NCBI GenBank assembly: GCA_004009845.1
Contig: RMBW01000148.1
Span: 1-64,000 of the forward strand
Reading direction: 5' to 3'
Source of the DNA: Davidsoniella eucalypti
Taxonomy: Eukaryota; Ascomycota; Sordariomycetes; Microascales; Ceratocystidaceae
DNA: 64,000 nt
Shown: one piece after another, positions 52,079 to 64,000 of the stretch
Position numbering within the stretch: the first letter of the stretch is position 1
Layout of the letters: each line of letters begins with the position of its first letter
Translations under genes and position numbers: made by a program
Notes under the pieces: generated by a model
The model's input: the letters and a program-made list of their open reading frames with translations, nothing else
Told to the model about the DNA's origin: nothing
Databases searched by the model: none

Positions 52079-54600
52079 TGGCATTCTTAATGTCTTTAAG
52101 CAACGGCTTGTGTGTACGATATTCATTAGTATAAAAGTTAGTCAAAATCACTCTATAGTGTAGCTCATATGGTAGTTACTTTGCTTGTACAATATTAAAC
52201 TATATATATTCAACATTTCAATACTCGAAGTTTTACACGGATCGTGTGTGTATAGGTGTTAGGGTTTGTTAGGGTCGACACAAAATCCTAGCAAGATAGA
52301 GTTCCCCCTTCCTAAATTCCGCTTAAGCCTCTTCGCATATTGTCTGTTACCTTTCTGGGCTCGGCAAAGTTTATTGGACTGAAGGTATTGTTTCAGAAAT
52401 GGTTTTCTCCTGGAGGAAACATAGGTAAATCATTGCCATTTCGCAAGAAAGATTAGGCACAGTAGTTCATTCAAATCATATACTAATAATTTAGCACGTA
52501 GAGCCAATGATCTCTCTTTAAGTTATAGTTCCTTCTCAAGGTAGCATTTGGGTTCACCGTACCACTAGAATGATGATCTAGGAACCAGCCGGAGCATAAG
52601 AGAGGGCCTAGACTTGCCTGTGTAAATAAATCTTCGGACTTTTTTTTTTTTTTTTTTTGGCAAGATGTTGTGAGAAAGTGAATGTCTTGTGGCTTTGCGG
52701 GCGCCTATGCGGTGCCTTGGTCTTAAAAACTTCCTGTCCTCTTATGGGTAAGCGCCTCTGAGAAACCAAAAGCGGTAAATTAGGTGCAATTATAGCGAAT
52801 CAATCGGTTGTAACTGTAACTGTATGACAGCAGGAGGAGGCCAATATGAATCATGTTTACAAGTCATGCTAATGCCACTAGTAAACTAATACGAAGCTGT
52901 TATTCTTATTTTGAAATGATGTTGATTCAATGCTTGGATTATAGTGGACTGCTTTAGTGGACGTTGATCTAAGAATTACTGGGCTAGATATGAAAAACAC
53001 AGAGGTTATTCCACAATGACCCTTTCAATGAGCATTTTTAATGCCTATACTTTGTAAACCAACTGCTGGCATATGTTAAATTGGTAGTGATGCAATATTA
53101 ATTTAATTTGGCTTTGAAAGATTAACATTCATAATATACATACATTGCTGAATTTTGTCATATATCACTTGGTATAACCACGACTAAGTCCGTCCATCAA
53201 TGGCTTTCTTTAACTTGGCAATAAAGATACATTCTTGTATTTAGGGATAAAGCTTGAATTATAGTAACAGCTTACAGTGAAAATATTCAATCTCTTGCGG
53301 AGACATCGCGTCTAGGGCATTGAACGACTCGAAATGGTGTTCCTGTAGACCAAGATGTCTCTGAAACCTGTGATAATTGGCTTTTCTAGGGATGAGTTAG
53401 CAGCAAGATAAAGAAGAAGAACAAGAGACAAGAGGTAATACATGGGGTTTTGAGGCAATAAGACAGATCGGATCATTCGAAGGGAGTATATACCCGTCGA
53501 TCACAGGGTTCGTTAGTATTATCCTGAGTCTTCCATTCCGGCATTTACTTATCATATGGGGTTTGGCAGCTCGTTAGGTATGCGGGTATTGCTCTCCCAT
53601 TGGCATGGCATATTTCTTTTTTCCTTTCCTTTTTCTTTGTTGGCCCATCAGATAAGAATTAAAGAGCCTACCTGCTGCCAGCAACTTTCGTATTGACTGC
53701 CATGGTGATGATCTCGTATAAGTCGGTATAAGCGTCATAAAGGCACAAAATAACACCGGAAGTGACCTTTTATTCGGGCTACACGTAGCGATTTCTTTTC
53801 TTCCACCTTTATCGCCCATGCACTATTTGTAGAAACTGTAGAACTTAAATCCGTTGCGGACTTATGCGGGCTCTCTTGACTCTGCACCTTGCTGGGGACG
53901 GCACAGCATTGAGCATAATAGTAATAATGGATTTGTCGTTCTTCAATTGAGCTAAATGAAGAGAAAAGGCCAGAAAGGGTATAGTGCTTCCCAGGTAGGC
54001 CGGTCTAAATTGATAGACAACTAGTGTGCACCTAGTTGATACCCCTGAGCACAGGAACTGTTACTACTGAAGCAGTCGAGCAAAAGGAAGAATCACCCCA
54101 AGGATTAAGCACAGCGTGTACTCTTCTAGCGATAGAGGGCAAAGGCAAAAGAGAATTGCTATCGTCAATGTTTTTTCGTTGCCGATTCGCAAACACATCG
54201 TAGGGGTCCGTCTAGATAGTGTCTTTTGGGCATCAGATATGTCGACACGGATATCTTATCTTCCTCTCACTAAATGCTGATATTTCTAGAAGGCTGGTAT
54301 GCTGTCTGTCTCGCTTCTAATATAAGCATAGGCGTTCTAATATCAGCAGCTTTTATTTTGCTGGTAGGGTCGGCGGCATATGGCCGGGGCACCAAAGCGT
54401 CCGTTCGTTCGTGGTAGTTGCCCATTGACGCACGCTCCGAACCCAGGTTTAGAAGCCTGGCATCACTAAAAAAGAAAATAAAAAAGCAACTACTCGAGTT
54501 ATGTCTGCCAAGTATCGCGATTCGAGGGCAACTACTCTGAGCATGCAAGATCGGGTTCTTTCCCTGTGAACTATAGAAGAAGGAAAACTCTTCGCCTTTT
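52079..54600. other. Intergenic DNA, no gene seen
   Basis: AT-rich DNA with no supported coding sequence. Contains two TTAGGG words at 52259-52264 and 52269-52274, a 19-nt T run (52640-52658), and a short CCAGG/CCTGG hairpin at 54443-54460. Confidence 0.5.
52640..52658. repeat. Poly-T tract
   Basis: Nineteen consecutive T in the intergenic region after the RNase gene. Confidence 0.9.
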
Positions 54601-56152
54601 TTCTTTTCTTTTTTTTACTCCCTGCGATGTCTCAAAGCTTGTCTTTTCTTTGTAACAAATAAACAACAGGCCATCACTCATCAATTATCGACACGATCAT
54701 CATCAAAGCCTTGTCTTATTATCGCTTGTAGCATCGCTCTTCTTCCAGGCATATCTTATCGAATCTTTTTTTCATCTGGCCCTTTTAGAACCGACCTCTC
54801 TCAAGCCCTAACCCTTCCGTCACCAAGCAAGGCCAAGCCGACAGCTCTCACGAGAACACAAGGTTTATCATCGTACAACGGGTTTCATTGTCTCTTTGTC
54901 TCTTTCTCGTCTTTGTTGCCGCGTACGTCGTCGAACCCAGGCTGTAATTACGAGAACGAAAAGCACTACTGCTTAAGTGACGACAGCGGCCTGTTTACCT
55001 CCATCTCAGACCTCAAGACAACCTGTATCCCAGCCACCCGAACCCCAGTTCCCTGGCTGTTCCCTACCGGCATAGTGTTAATGACCAGGCCTTGCTCCCA
55101 GCACACACGCAAGTGAATGATTTGTTATACCAAGTCGGCCTATGACTTTGACTCGAACTGGCTGACTGACTGAGCGGGAGCCCCCTTTCACCCTCATCTT
55201 GTGGACATTTAGATGCTTCTTTGGATTCTATCTGTTTTGTGCATTCATTGCTTCGCCAGTTGATATTGTGACTTCTTATCCCCCCGTCCGTCCCTTCCTC
55301 TCTTTCCCCCTCCCCCCATCCTCGCACGCGCTTGGAGCCTTTTCAGTCGATCATTTTTCACTAGAGTACATGTATATTTTATTATTGTTTATTTGTTCCT
55401 GTTCCTACTGTGTAAATATTTGTGTGGTTGGGAATAGGTGGCAATCTATTCATTTCATTATATTCCCTTTTATCTCTCTCTGAAGCAACAAGAAGGAAGA
55501 AAAGAAAGAACACAGCTTAGCCTGACCCAGCCAGCCAACTAAAGTCGCCAAAACGGCTGTTTTCTCTTGATTCTTGATCTGTTTCTTTCTTCCTCATTTT
55601 CCTGAAGTTCCCAAGACTCCCAAACAAAGCTGCCCGTCTTAGTCTTGTGGCAGCCACCCCCGTTTCCGTTTCCGCTTCTGCCCTTCTTCTACCAATCTGG
55701 CATCCATCCATCCATTCTCATCCTGACGTTCGCTTCTGGGCTTAACCAACTCCCATTCCATCTACTTCCTCCTTCGATCGGGACCTTTGGTTGGTGTATC
55801 ATATCTTGTTGTTTTCTTCCTTGTTTCTCTTGTTGTCTTCTGTCGCATTGCGACATTCGCGTTGCTACCCGCCATATTACAACTTGCGACCTGTGCGTCC
55901 CCGAACCCTGAGCCAGCCAGCCAAAACAAGAAAATAGAGAGTGAAAAAAATTGTGCCAGATTTCTCCATCTGAGGCTTGCATAACATTCCACATACACTT
56001 TCACAAAGCGGCCTCTTTGCAACAGAAAAAAAGGAGGCATTGGTGCTACTATACGCCCTCCAAGATCGACTCAGGCCGGCGATCAGAACGGACGGCGCCT
56101 AACAGAGCCGTGGAGATCTCACAAACACCAAAACACATCCACATAGCCGAAA
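54601..56152 (+). promoter_or_regulatory. Promoter and leader of coiled-coil gene
   Basis: Repeated T/C-rich tracts (54595-54620, 55285-55320, 55560-55600, 55640-55700) over about 1.5 kb upstream of the start codon, with many short upstream ATG frames. No discrete transcription start can be assigned. Confidence 0.45.
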
Positions 56153-59100
56153 ATGCCAGACTCGTTGCGTCTCCCCAGCGTGACAGCCGGCCAAGCACAA
56201 CCTTCGGCCTCTACTATCACCACCGCCTCTACTGTCCCTACTAGTAACACCCATCTCACCGTCAACCGCTACTCCGGGCCTGAGAACCTGTATAGCGGCT
56301 ACGGCTACTCATCTGCGTCCGAGATGGGAGACGACGACGACAACGCCAACTGTGACGATGATCTGGACCTGGAAAACCTCATAGGCCGAGACGACGCTGG
56401 TTCTAAGGCTAACTCTGACGCCCGGGTCTTCCTCCCTTCGTTGGCTTACAACCCAAACGAACCGGTTGCATTCTCTACCAAGAACCAAGAAACAGTTGTT
56501 GTCTCTAGTACTCGCACTAGCACTAGTACGAGCATTGATAGCGATATCGATGGCTCTCAAGATCAGAAACCGGCGGCCCAGGACGGCGATGATCGTCCTT
56601 TCGAGACGAACCTCGCTTCGTCTATTGCAAAGGTAAGTCTTTCTTTGTAGATTCGTTCCTTTCCTTTCCTTGCCATCCATCTTTGGACCTCCCGGCCTAG
56701 GCCTGGTTTGGGATTTGTCTCTTTGGACTTCCGGAGCCAGGTCTTTTTTTCCTCATACCACCCTATCTCATTATCCTATACCATATCATATCCCCTCGCC
56801 CACGTATTCAGGCTTAGGTCCAGTTACAAGCTTGCTAGCTAGTTCTACCAGTGACTAGCTTCTCTGGATCTACATCTGCTTTCCTCTTCTCCTTGCCTCT
56901 CCTCTTTGCTTTTCGCTTCTACTATATGAAGGTTCACTACTAGCAAGTGCTGGTCTAAAGTATCGTCCCCTTTTCTCTTTTGCTCTTAAAATTCTTATAT
57001 TTTTTTTCTTCATTTTTTCCATTTTTACTTTCCCTTCCATCGTTCTTCCACAGTTGAACATTAAACACCGTCCCATATCCGTCTTATTCACTGAGACTGC
57101 ACGTGTTTCACGTCGTCCCATCTGTTATTCCGCTCGTAAACTATTCGTTTCCACCTTCATATAAGCTACCACATAAGCCTACGCACATACTATTTGCACA
57201 CACAATTATACACTCGGATCTTATTCGAACTCTAGTGCTAATACTAACTGACCGTTTGCTTGTCCGCGTATCAGATTGTGCCCACTGCCTCAGCCACATC
57301 CTCTGACCTTTTTGATTTGGACTCTGAGCCCAAGCCCACAACCACGACGACAAACAGCACTGTTGCAAACACTAGTCCAGTTGCCGCCGACCCAAGCTTA
57401 CCGGCTTATTCAAGAAGCAGCTCTGGCCACTCGCTTGCCAAATCCCATTCATACAAAGCTTCCTATCATTCCCACTCCGAGTCTCATCTTGACTCTGATT
57501 CTGAGTTTGACCAAGAATCCGAAGCTGAAGTTCATTCTGAAGCAGCACATGCTTCCAGAACCTCAGACTCTGGTTCTGAGCAAGAAATTAACTCAGACAA
57601 CGAAGACTCCGAGTCTGTCGTTCCGCCGCTGACCCCGGCTGCAGCCTCATCACCCACGCTTTCCGCCACTTCCACTACTGAGCCCGTACCACCACTGCGC
57701 GCCGCCATTGCTGCGTCCTTCCACGAGCAGATCAAGCTCCGGAACAACGCCCACTACAATCTTCAGCAGCGCGCCTTCAGCCCGTCGCTTTCACAGCGCA
57801 TATCTGGCTCTAGCTACGCATCATCAATTGCTTTGCTCCAAAGCCCTACTTTGGGCCCTATCAAGCGCAAGCCATTATCTGCTACTGCGTCTATCCTAGC
57901 TACCCGCTTTTCTAACCCACCTGCGCGCCAACATATTGCGACTGATAGCATCGACAGAGTCCTTGATACTCAGTCGGTAGTTTCTCTACTGCGTCCACAG
58001 TCACTTGATCAATTCCCCGTTCCTCCTTCTTCAAAAAGCTCGAAAGGAGGTGATTCTACTGAAGAAGAAGATTTTGGCTCTGAAACAGCTACTGAGAGGT
58101 ATGTTATAAACTCTGTTCTTATTTACATGATGAAGTATATGTATATATATTTATATATATAAATATATATATACATATACATAAGCACTTCAAACACCAA
58201 ACTCCCCATTATTATGCCTATAAGAGTTGCATTAGTAGCCAGGGCTAGATATCTTATTACAGAAGAAAGGACACTGTACAGTGTGGCAGTCCAAGTTGCT
58301 CCATTTCCTTTCAATGGCCAGGGGGCGTCAGGCCCCATATGGAAATATACATAAAAATGCGCTTTGACATACCATACACTGCCTGCCATTTCTTAGTATG
58401 AGCCCAGTCGCATTTCCGCTTTTGGCCAGCCATAATGCGCTTCCTGGCGTCTAGACTTTTAATTTGATAGTCTCTGCGCCGGGGGTCTTGTAGTAGCGAT
58501 ACTACAATACTACTGCCAGAAGATTAGACTCAATCCATCCTTGGCCTGGGTATCGTCTTTGGATCCTGGCCTTGTCTCTATCTTCTTCTTTCCCTTCCTT
58601 CCTCTCCATCGTCTTGTTTCTTAAAGCAAGCCGAGTCCCCCGGACTCCGCTGTCGAGACGGATCGTGTTTCTAACATTGTCTTCTACCATTCTTGCAGAT
58701 CTCGATCGTCACTTTCAAACCCTGTTGACACAGAAATAACTACTGCTTCCTACGCTGTCGCCGTATCCGTTCTTTCAACCCACTCTCAAAACACCTCTCG
58801 TGTATCATCGTCTAGTAGCGTTCTTGAAATAACGAACCACTCGCATTCGTTAAACGACACCCAGTCCAAATCTGACGATCTTGCCATTGCCTCCCACCAA
58901 GAAGAGCAACAGGAATACATTGTCGACCAAGATCACAACGAGCTCCCTCCCCTTTCACTGAGCACTGACTTCCACGACTACGACTACACCGAAGTCCCTA
59001 TCCAGCCTGTTGCACAATCTGCTGCTTCCCACTTTAGTGACGACTCCGACTCTTCTATCTACGACCAGCAAGACGGCCAAGACGACTTCTTCCAGGACGA

Positions 59101-62014
59101 TCGTGATCTCAGCTCTGTCTATCACCATATAGACACCATCGACGAAGTTACCGAGCCAGAGACCTCACCCAAGTACCGTGACTCGTTCCAGTCTTCGGTT
59201 TACAGCCTACCTATCGCAGACCACACTGCCCTAGACGACCCAGACCCAGACCGGTTCGACCTTGATATTGCGCTAGAGACGCCTTTGAGTAAGCCGCCTA
59301 CTCGTCCTACTTCCGAAGTATCGCAGTATTCCCCATACTCTAGATCTTCGTCGCCGCCACTGTTGCCTCCTAAGCTGCAACAAAGGTTGTCGCTGGACAC
59401 CCCACCACCACCACCACCAAAGCCGGAGAGATCCTCCGCTGCAACCGCCAAAATTCCGTCCCACGTTGACGCCGTACTTTCTTCACCCATATCCACATAT
59501 ACACCAGGCGAGCTCAACAAGCCGCTGCCAAAGTCACCTAGCGGGACTACCGATCAAGGCTTCTTCGGCTGGACACCGGGTGCTGCTTCGCCTTCGAACA
59601 GCGCCTTTTCGTCCATTCCATCCCCCGTGTCTCCCCAACGCACATTCTCCTCAGATGATACGGCCGGCGTATCGACAAATGCCTACACTACTCCCAAGAA
59701 TATACCCGCCCATGTCTTGGCCAATCAGAACGCCATTGAGTACTGCGAAGACTTCCAAACACCACACACACAAAGAAACCTGGCCCCCACCAATAGCTCG
59801 GGGTTAGCGTTATCCTCTACCTCTCACGGCTCTCCACACGAGATCGACGAGATGGAGGACGAACTTAAAGCCATCAGCGTTGAGCTGGCGGCTTCTATCC
59901 GTCGTGAGATGGATCTTGAGGATCTGGTTGACCGCCTACAGGGCGAAATCACCAACCCCACTAACAGCAAGCGTACCAGCGACTATTTCTCCGACTCCGG
60001 CTACGGCTCAGCCAAGTATGACTTTGAGCAAAGCGGCCGCGAAGAGGTTGAGAAGGTCCAGCGCAAGGCTGATCAAGAAAAAGCCCAGATTCGTCTTGAG
60101 CTCACTACGAAGCTTCAAGATGAGCGTGAGAAGCGCCGGGATCTGGATGCTCAGATTCAAGAGCTTTCAGCAAAGGCCATCCGTGCCAGCGAGACTACAC
60201 AGAACTCGGCTGTCGATCATAGCAGACTCCAGGAGCTTGAGGCCCAATGCGAAGATCTGCGCCGCCGTCTATCTGATGAGCGGGAAGTCAAGAACAACTT
60301 TGAAATTCTGTTGACTGCTCTCAAGTCTGAGCTCGAAGTCACCACGGGAGAGCGTGACAACCTGCGCGAGGAAGTGATTCCTAAGCTCACTGCTCGTGTC
60401 GAGGGACTCGAGGCGGAGAACGCTGAGATGTCTACACAGTCATACGAATCGTCTAAACTACAGCAAGAGCTCAAGGCCCTGCGTGATGAGAACGACAACC
60501 TACGAAATAGCAAGTTCGAGTCTGAGATGAAGACTCGTGTCACATCACTAACGCGCTCTAACTCGGTCGCTTCTCAAACTTTCAAACTCCAGAAGGCGCC
60601 ACCCAGCTTAACCCGTTCTAACACCGTCAAGGGCAACACTGGCGAGAAGCCTGCATCGCTTGAGTCCAAGGAGGTCGTCCTAGAGCGTCTTAAGGATGTC
60701 GAAGCCCAGCGTGACGCGCTGCACAATGCCCTCAAGTCTCTTCTAGAACGCCAAGAGTTCCAGAACCGCGAGAATGAGAAGCGCATCAAGAGTCTTGAGC
60801 ACGATCGTGCTCGTCTCTTGGATGACTCGCCTCGCAAGGCAGGCTACGAGAAGGAGATCGAGAACCTCAAGCTTGAGATTGCTGTCCTGCGTCGCCGTGC
60901 TGAGGAAGCAGTTGACCAGAAATGGCGTGTTGAGGATGGTCTACGTGGCTTGAAGATGGATCTAGACCGTGCTGAGGCTGAGATTGCTTCCCTCAAGAAC
61001 CTCCTGGAAGCCAACGACATCATGGCGCCTCCTGCCTTTAACTCTTCTAATGGTCCTGGCGCCGGCAACGAAAATAGAGCGTCGTCCGAACTTCTGGACG
61101 ATTCCCTGCTGAACCTACAGGCGGCTTATGCCGAGTCTCTGATTCGCATTCGTAGTCTGGAGGCTGCTACCTCTGACGAGAAGACAGTGGTTGCGATTCA
61201 GCGTCTGGAGAGCGCCCTTGCCGCTGTGACGGCTGATCGCGACTCTGCTCGTGTCGAGGCTGCTAGTCTTCGCATTCAGGCCATGAACGCCTCAGCGAAC
61301 CAGGCGGATCACCTCAAGAGCGAGCAGACACTTTCAGACCAGCTACAGGCGTCTGCTCGCCGCATCGAAGAACTTGCCGCCCAGGCCAATGAGCAGATTT
61401 CCATCAACAGCGGTCTTCGTCAACGTCTAGTTGACACTGTTTCCCGCGGCGAGGCTGATCGCCAGGCCAATGTTTCGTGGGTCAACCAGCTGCAGGAGCG
61501 TCTGCGTGTAATGGAAGACCAGCTCAACTCGGCGCAGTCCGCCACTGAGGATCGCATTGTCAAGTATGAACAGGAGATCATCGCGCTCAAGGCAGCCTCG
61601 AACTCTCAACTCCAGCGCATTGGATCGCCATTAGGTAGTGGCGGCAGCGGCGGTTTCCGGTCACCTGGATTCCGGTCGCCTGGATTCCGCACTGTCATGG
61701 TTACCGAGCAGCAGCACTTATCACCTATGGCCTCACCCATGTTCCCCAAGTCGCCACGGAGCCCACGCATGGTTAACAGCAAGTCCTTCGAGGATGAAGC
61801 CGAGCGCATTCGTCTACGCAACAAGGTCCAGGAGCTAGAAAAGGCACTTTCGGACGCGGAGACAGAGATGCAGAACATCGTCAGCAAGATCAGCGAGGCA
61901 CAGATCCAGGTTCTCATGCTCCAGGAGGAACGCGATGCCGCTATGCGTGAGACCCGCAAGGTGCAGAAGGCTCTAAACGAGGAGATTGCCAAGGCACAGA
62001 GTCTGGTGGCTTAA
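56153..62014 (+). CDS. Large coiled-coil protein, disordered N-half
   Basis: Exons 56153-56632, 57275-58098 and 58699-62014 give 1539 residues. Introns are 642 and 600 nt (GTAAGT...TCAG and GTATGT...GCAG), far longer than others here. Residues 1 to about 800 are low-complexity, rich in Ser, Asp, Glu and Thr, with a six-proline run at 670-675 (TPPPPPPKPERS), an SH3- or profilin-ligand type sequence. From about 816 to the end it is heptad-rich coiled coil, interrupted near 1420 by a Gly/Ser segment with FRSPG repeated. From memory this resembles the filamentous-fungal proteins labelled 'M protein repeat' (DUF7603-like); I cannot assign a molecular function. A cytoskeletal or cell-end scaffold is a guess. 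The exon phases (0, then 2) join without stops, and exon 3 opens with in-frame Ser-rich sequence continuing that of exon 2. Confidence 0.87.
58136..58179. repeat. AT-rich near-perfect palindrome inside intron 2
   Basis: 44 nt: arms TATATGTATATATA and TATATATATACATATA flank a perfectly palindromic TTTATATATATAAA core, differing by only one TA unit. It starts about 37 nt after the intron donor. A second, perfect 14-nt palindrome ACACTGTACAGTGT lies in the same intron at 58271-58284. Confidence 0.75.
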
Positions 62015-64000
62015 AGTTCATAATCCCACACGTAACTTTTTCTCTTTTCTGACGATATCACGAGTTTCACCGGTCACTAAAATGCAACATTATCGAAAAT
62101 GTTCATGGCGAACGAACCTATGCATTGCATTTCCCATTATTTTCCTTCTCTTTACTTCTCCAGCGAAGCCTTCTTTCTTCATATTTCTATTCAATTCGAT
62201 ATACCCACTGCACTATAAAGCCAACGATCATATCTTCCGGGGCAGACATTTTCAGAGTCTTTGAAAAGATACCTGAGCTTATACTTGTAGTAAGCTATAA
62301 TGTTTTCTATTCTTAAATTTTACTTTACTTCTTTCTAAGCAGCCTTTACCAAGGCCAGCTTAGCCTTTTTCTTCTTTTCTTGACGGATAATTTGTATTTG
62401 ACGTCGTTATATCAGGATTTCTCATCCGCTATAGATACAGCTGGATGGCTCCTACTTTTTTTTTTTTTCACTATTTGGTTGGGCATATATATTTTGGTCT
62501 TTTTTTATTTATATATTCTTTCCATGTCTTTTGTATAGTATGCTCGGCATATACAGGCACATTTCTTTCTATATTATTATTATATCTTATGGCTACATGC
62601 TTGAAAACATAGAAATATCTGATTACCTATTAAGTTATTACTTCACTTGTGTTTAACGTCTACATTCGATCAAGTTTTATTCTTTAACTGCTAACTATAT
62701 GAAACTTGACTTTATTAATGTCCATCTTAATCATAAAGAGTATAAAAATCTGACCAGAGAACTGGATAGATAGACATTTGAGACTGACATCCACAATGGA
62801 AAAGCAAACATCAGCGAACCTGCTTTTTTCATCGCATCCGTGGTATGCAACAACTCCCATATGCTGTCGTGTCGAACAAACATATCAGCGAGGTCTATGT
62901 TTATGAGTCGTACTATAACGCTCACTACATAATCCTTGACATGGACAATGTTCTTCTTTAGTGTCGTACATATCTGTACATCATGTACAACCATTAGTAA
63001 AACATCTTCTTAAACTCCTTGCTTATCACCGTTGCAGTCGTTGTAATCGTGTGCTTTTTACCGAACTTTGTTTCCAAGCCCTTTGTTTGCTATATATCTG
63101 GCCATTCTTATCCACGTCCTCCGAAGCAAGACCCGAAGCGTCTATGAATATGAGGCGTTGGGAACTGTTTGTGATGGTTTGCCCAAAGTTTGTGTGTAAT
63201 GTCTTTTTTGTTTTGTTTTCTTGTCGTTTGTGAGTTTCGTCTCACAATGTTGCTAAGGCCATTCTTGGGGGCGTTTCCGTCGACGGTAGAACTTAGTATA
63301 TACAGCCCATGGAACATGTTGTCTTCTATGGACCGCTTGTTACTCTAGTGTATCTTCTACACCCCCTCCAAGACATGATACCTTGGAAATTAGAAAGGAC
63401 ATCGGCGTCGTAGAATTACATAAACGTGCCTAATGCGCATCTTCGATACAGGATAAATTCGTATACAGTCATCTAGATATGTAAATGCGACTTACAAGTT
63501 TAACCAACTTGTTTTTATCTCTAGCCAACAATGTAACTAACCTAACTTTCATTCGTATCATGGTAAATCCTAGGTCCAAATATACAGTACTGTATACAAC
63601 CATCTAGTTGTGTGTCTGCTTTAGGCATAGGATCAGATGCTGCATTCGAAAGAGTCAATAGGGCAGTGATTTTTGTCTGTATATTTTAGCGAGTGCAACA
63701 AGTCAGCATGAAACTCATAGCTTCAAGAATAAATAAGCCATAAAACCTACAGTTGTGTTACTTCCAGGACTTCCTTACGCTGTCGAAATCTATTCAACGA
63801 CTTCAGAGTCTATAAAAAAAACATTGATTTATTGTCTACTGTGCAAAAAGTCAAGTGACTATACATAGTCTCATCCAACAAGCCATTGGCAACGGCGAGT
63901 CTCACAAGTACTTGCACACGGGAAATTGCAAAATGGTACATAGAACTATGTTGTAGTAAAAGCGAGATAACACTGTGTATTTTCGTTGCCTTATCCGACC
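62015..64000. other. Intergenic DNA at right edge
   Basis: 3' UTR of the coiled-coil gene followed by AT-rich DNA. No open frame above about 90 codons and nothing recognisable; a gene could begin beyond the window. Confidence 0.5.

Noticed and set aside
54443..54460. CCAGG/CCTGG hairpin resembling an anticodon arm
   Set aside because: The loop is 8 nt and there is no acceptor stem or T-arm, so it is only a small palindrome.

Overview
This window looks like nuclear DNA of a filamentous ascomycete (Pezizomycotina). Nine conserved fungal protein genes can be modelled. Most have short introns with GT-AG ends and CTAAC-type branch sites, and most have long T/C-rich leaders. The protein set (class IV chitin synthase, BtgE-type GH17 glucanase, CYT-4-type mitochondrial RNase, a Reg1-type phosphatase regulator) fits Eurotiomycetes best. 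That placement is inferred from general resemblance, not from a search. A run of N at 25498-25758 shows that this is a draft scaffold.

Layout: 1-5156, AT-rich DNA passing into a long leader; 5157-8858 (+), class IV chitin synthase; 8859-13728, intergenic; 13729-15908 (+), WD-repeat protein; 16982-18909 (-), secreted GH17 cell-wall glucanase; 18910-26973, eight kilobases with no intact gene but with a decayed-looking coding patch beside the gap; 26974-29593 (-), exocyst subunit Sec10; 30557-31716 (+), Nus1 subunit of cis-prenyltransferase; 32334-34090 (+), tRNA m1G37 methyltransferase Trm5; 34091-45040, an 11 kb gene desert; 45041-47270 (+), Reg1-like PP1 regulatory subunit; 48780-52078 (+), mitochondrial RNB exoribonuclease; 52079-56152, intergenic and leader; 56153-62014 (+), large coiled-coil protein; 62015-64000, intergenic. 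Coding sequence is roughly 22 kb of 64 kb, low for this type of fungus.

The genes do not form a pathway cluster. There is a loose cell-surface theme: chitin synthase, cell-wall glucanase, exocyst tethering, and dolichol synthesis for glycosylation. The others are housekeeping or regulatory (tRNA modification, mitochondrial RNA processing, glucose signalling). I saw no convincing tRNA, rRNA, CRISPR, intact transposon or secondary-metabolite cluster.

I found no clearly new multi-gene system. The best leads are: four sites in the Reg1-like protein that fit the Snf1/AMPK consensus; a leucine where RNase II enzymes usually carry an acidic metal-binding residue in the mitochondrial RNase; a decayed coding patch next to the gap; two unusually long introns in the coiled-coil gene, one holding near-perfect palindromes; and a stem-loop just after the chitin synthase stop codon.
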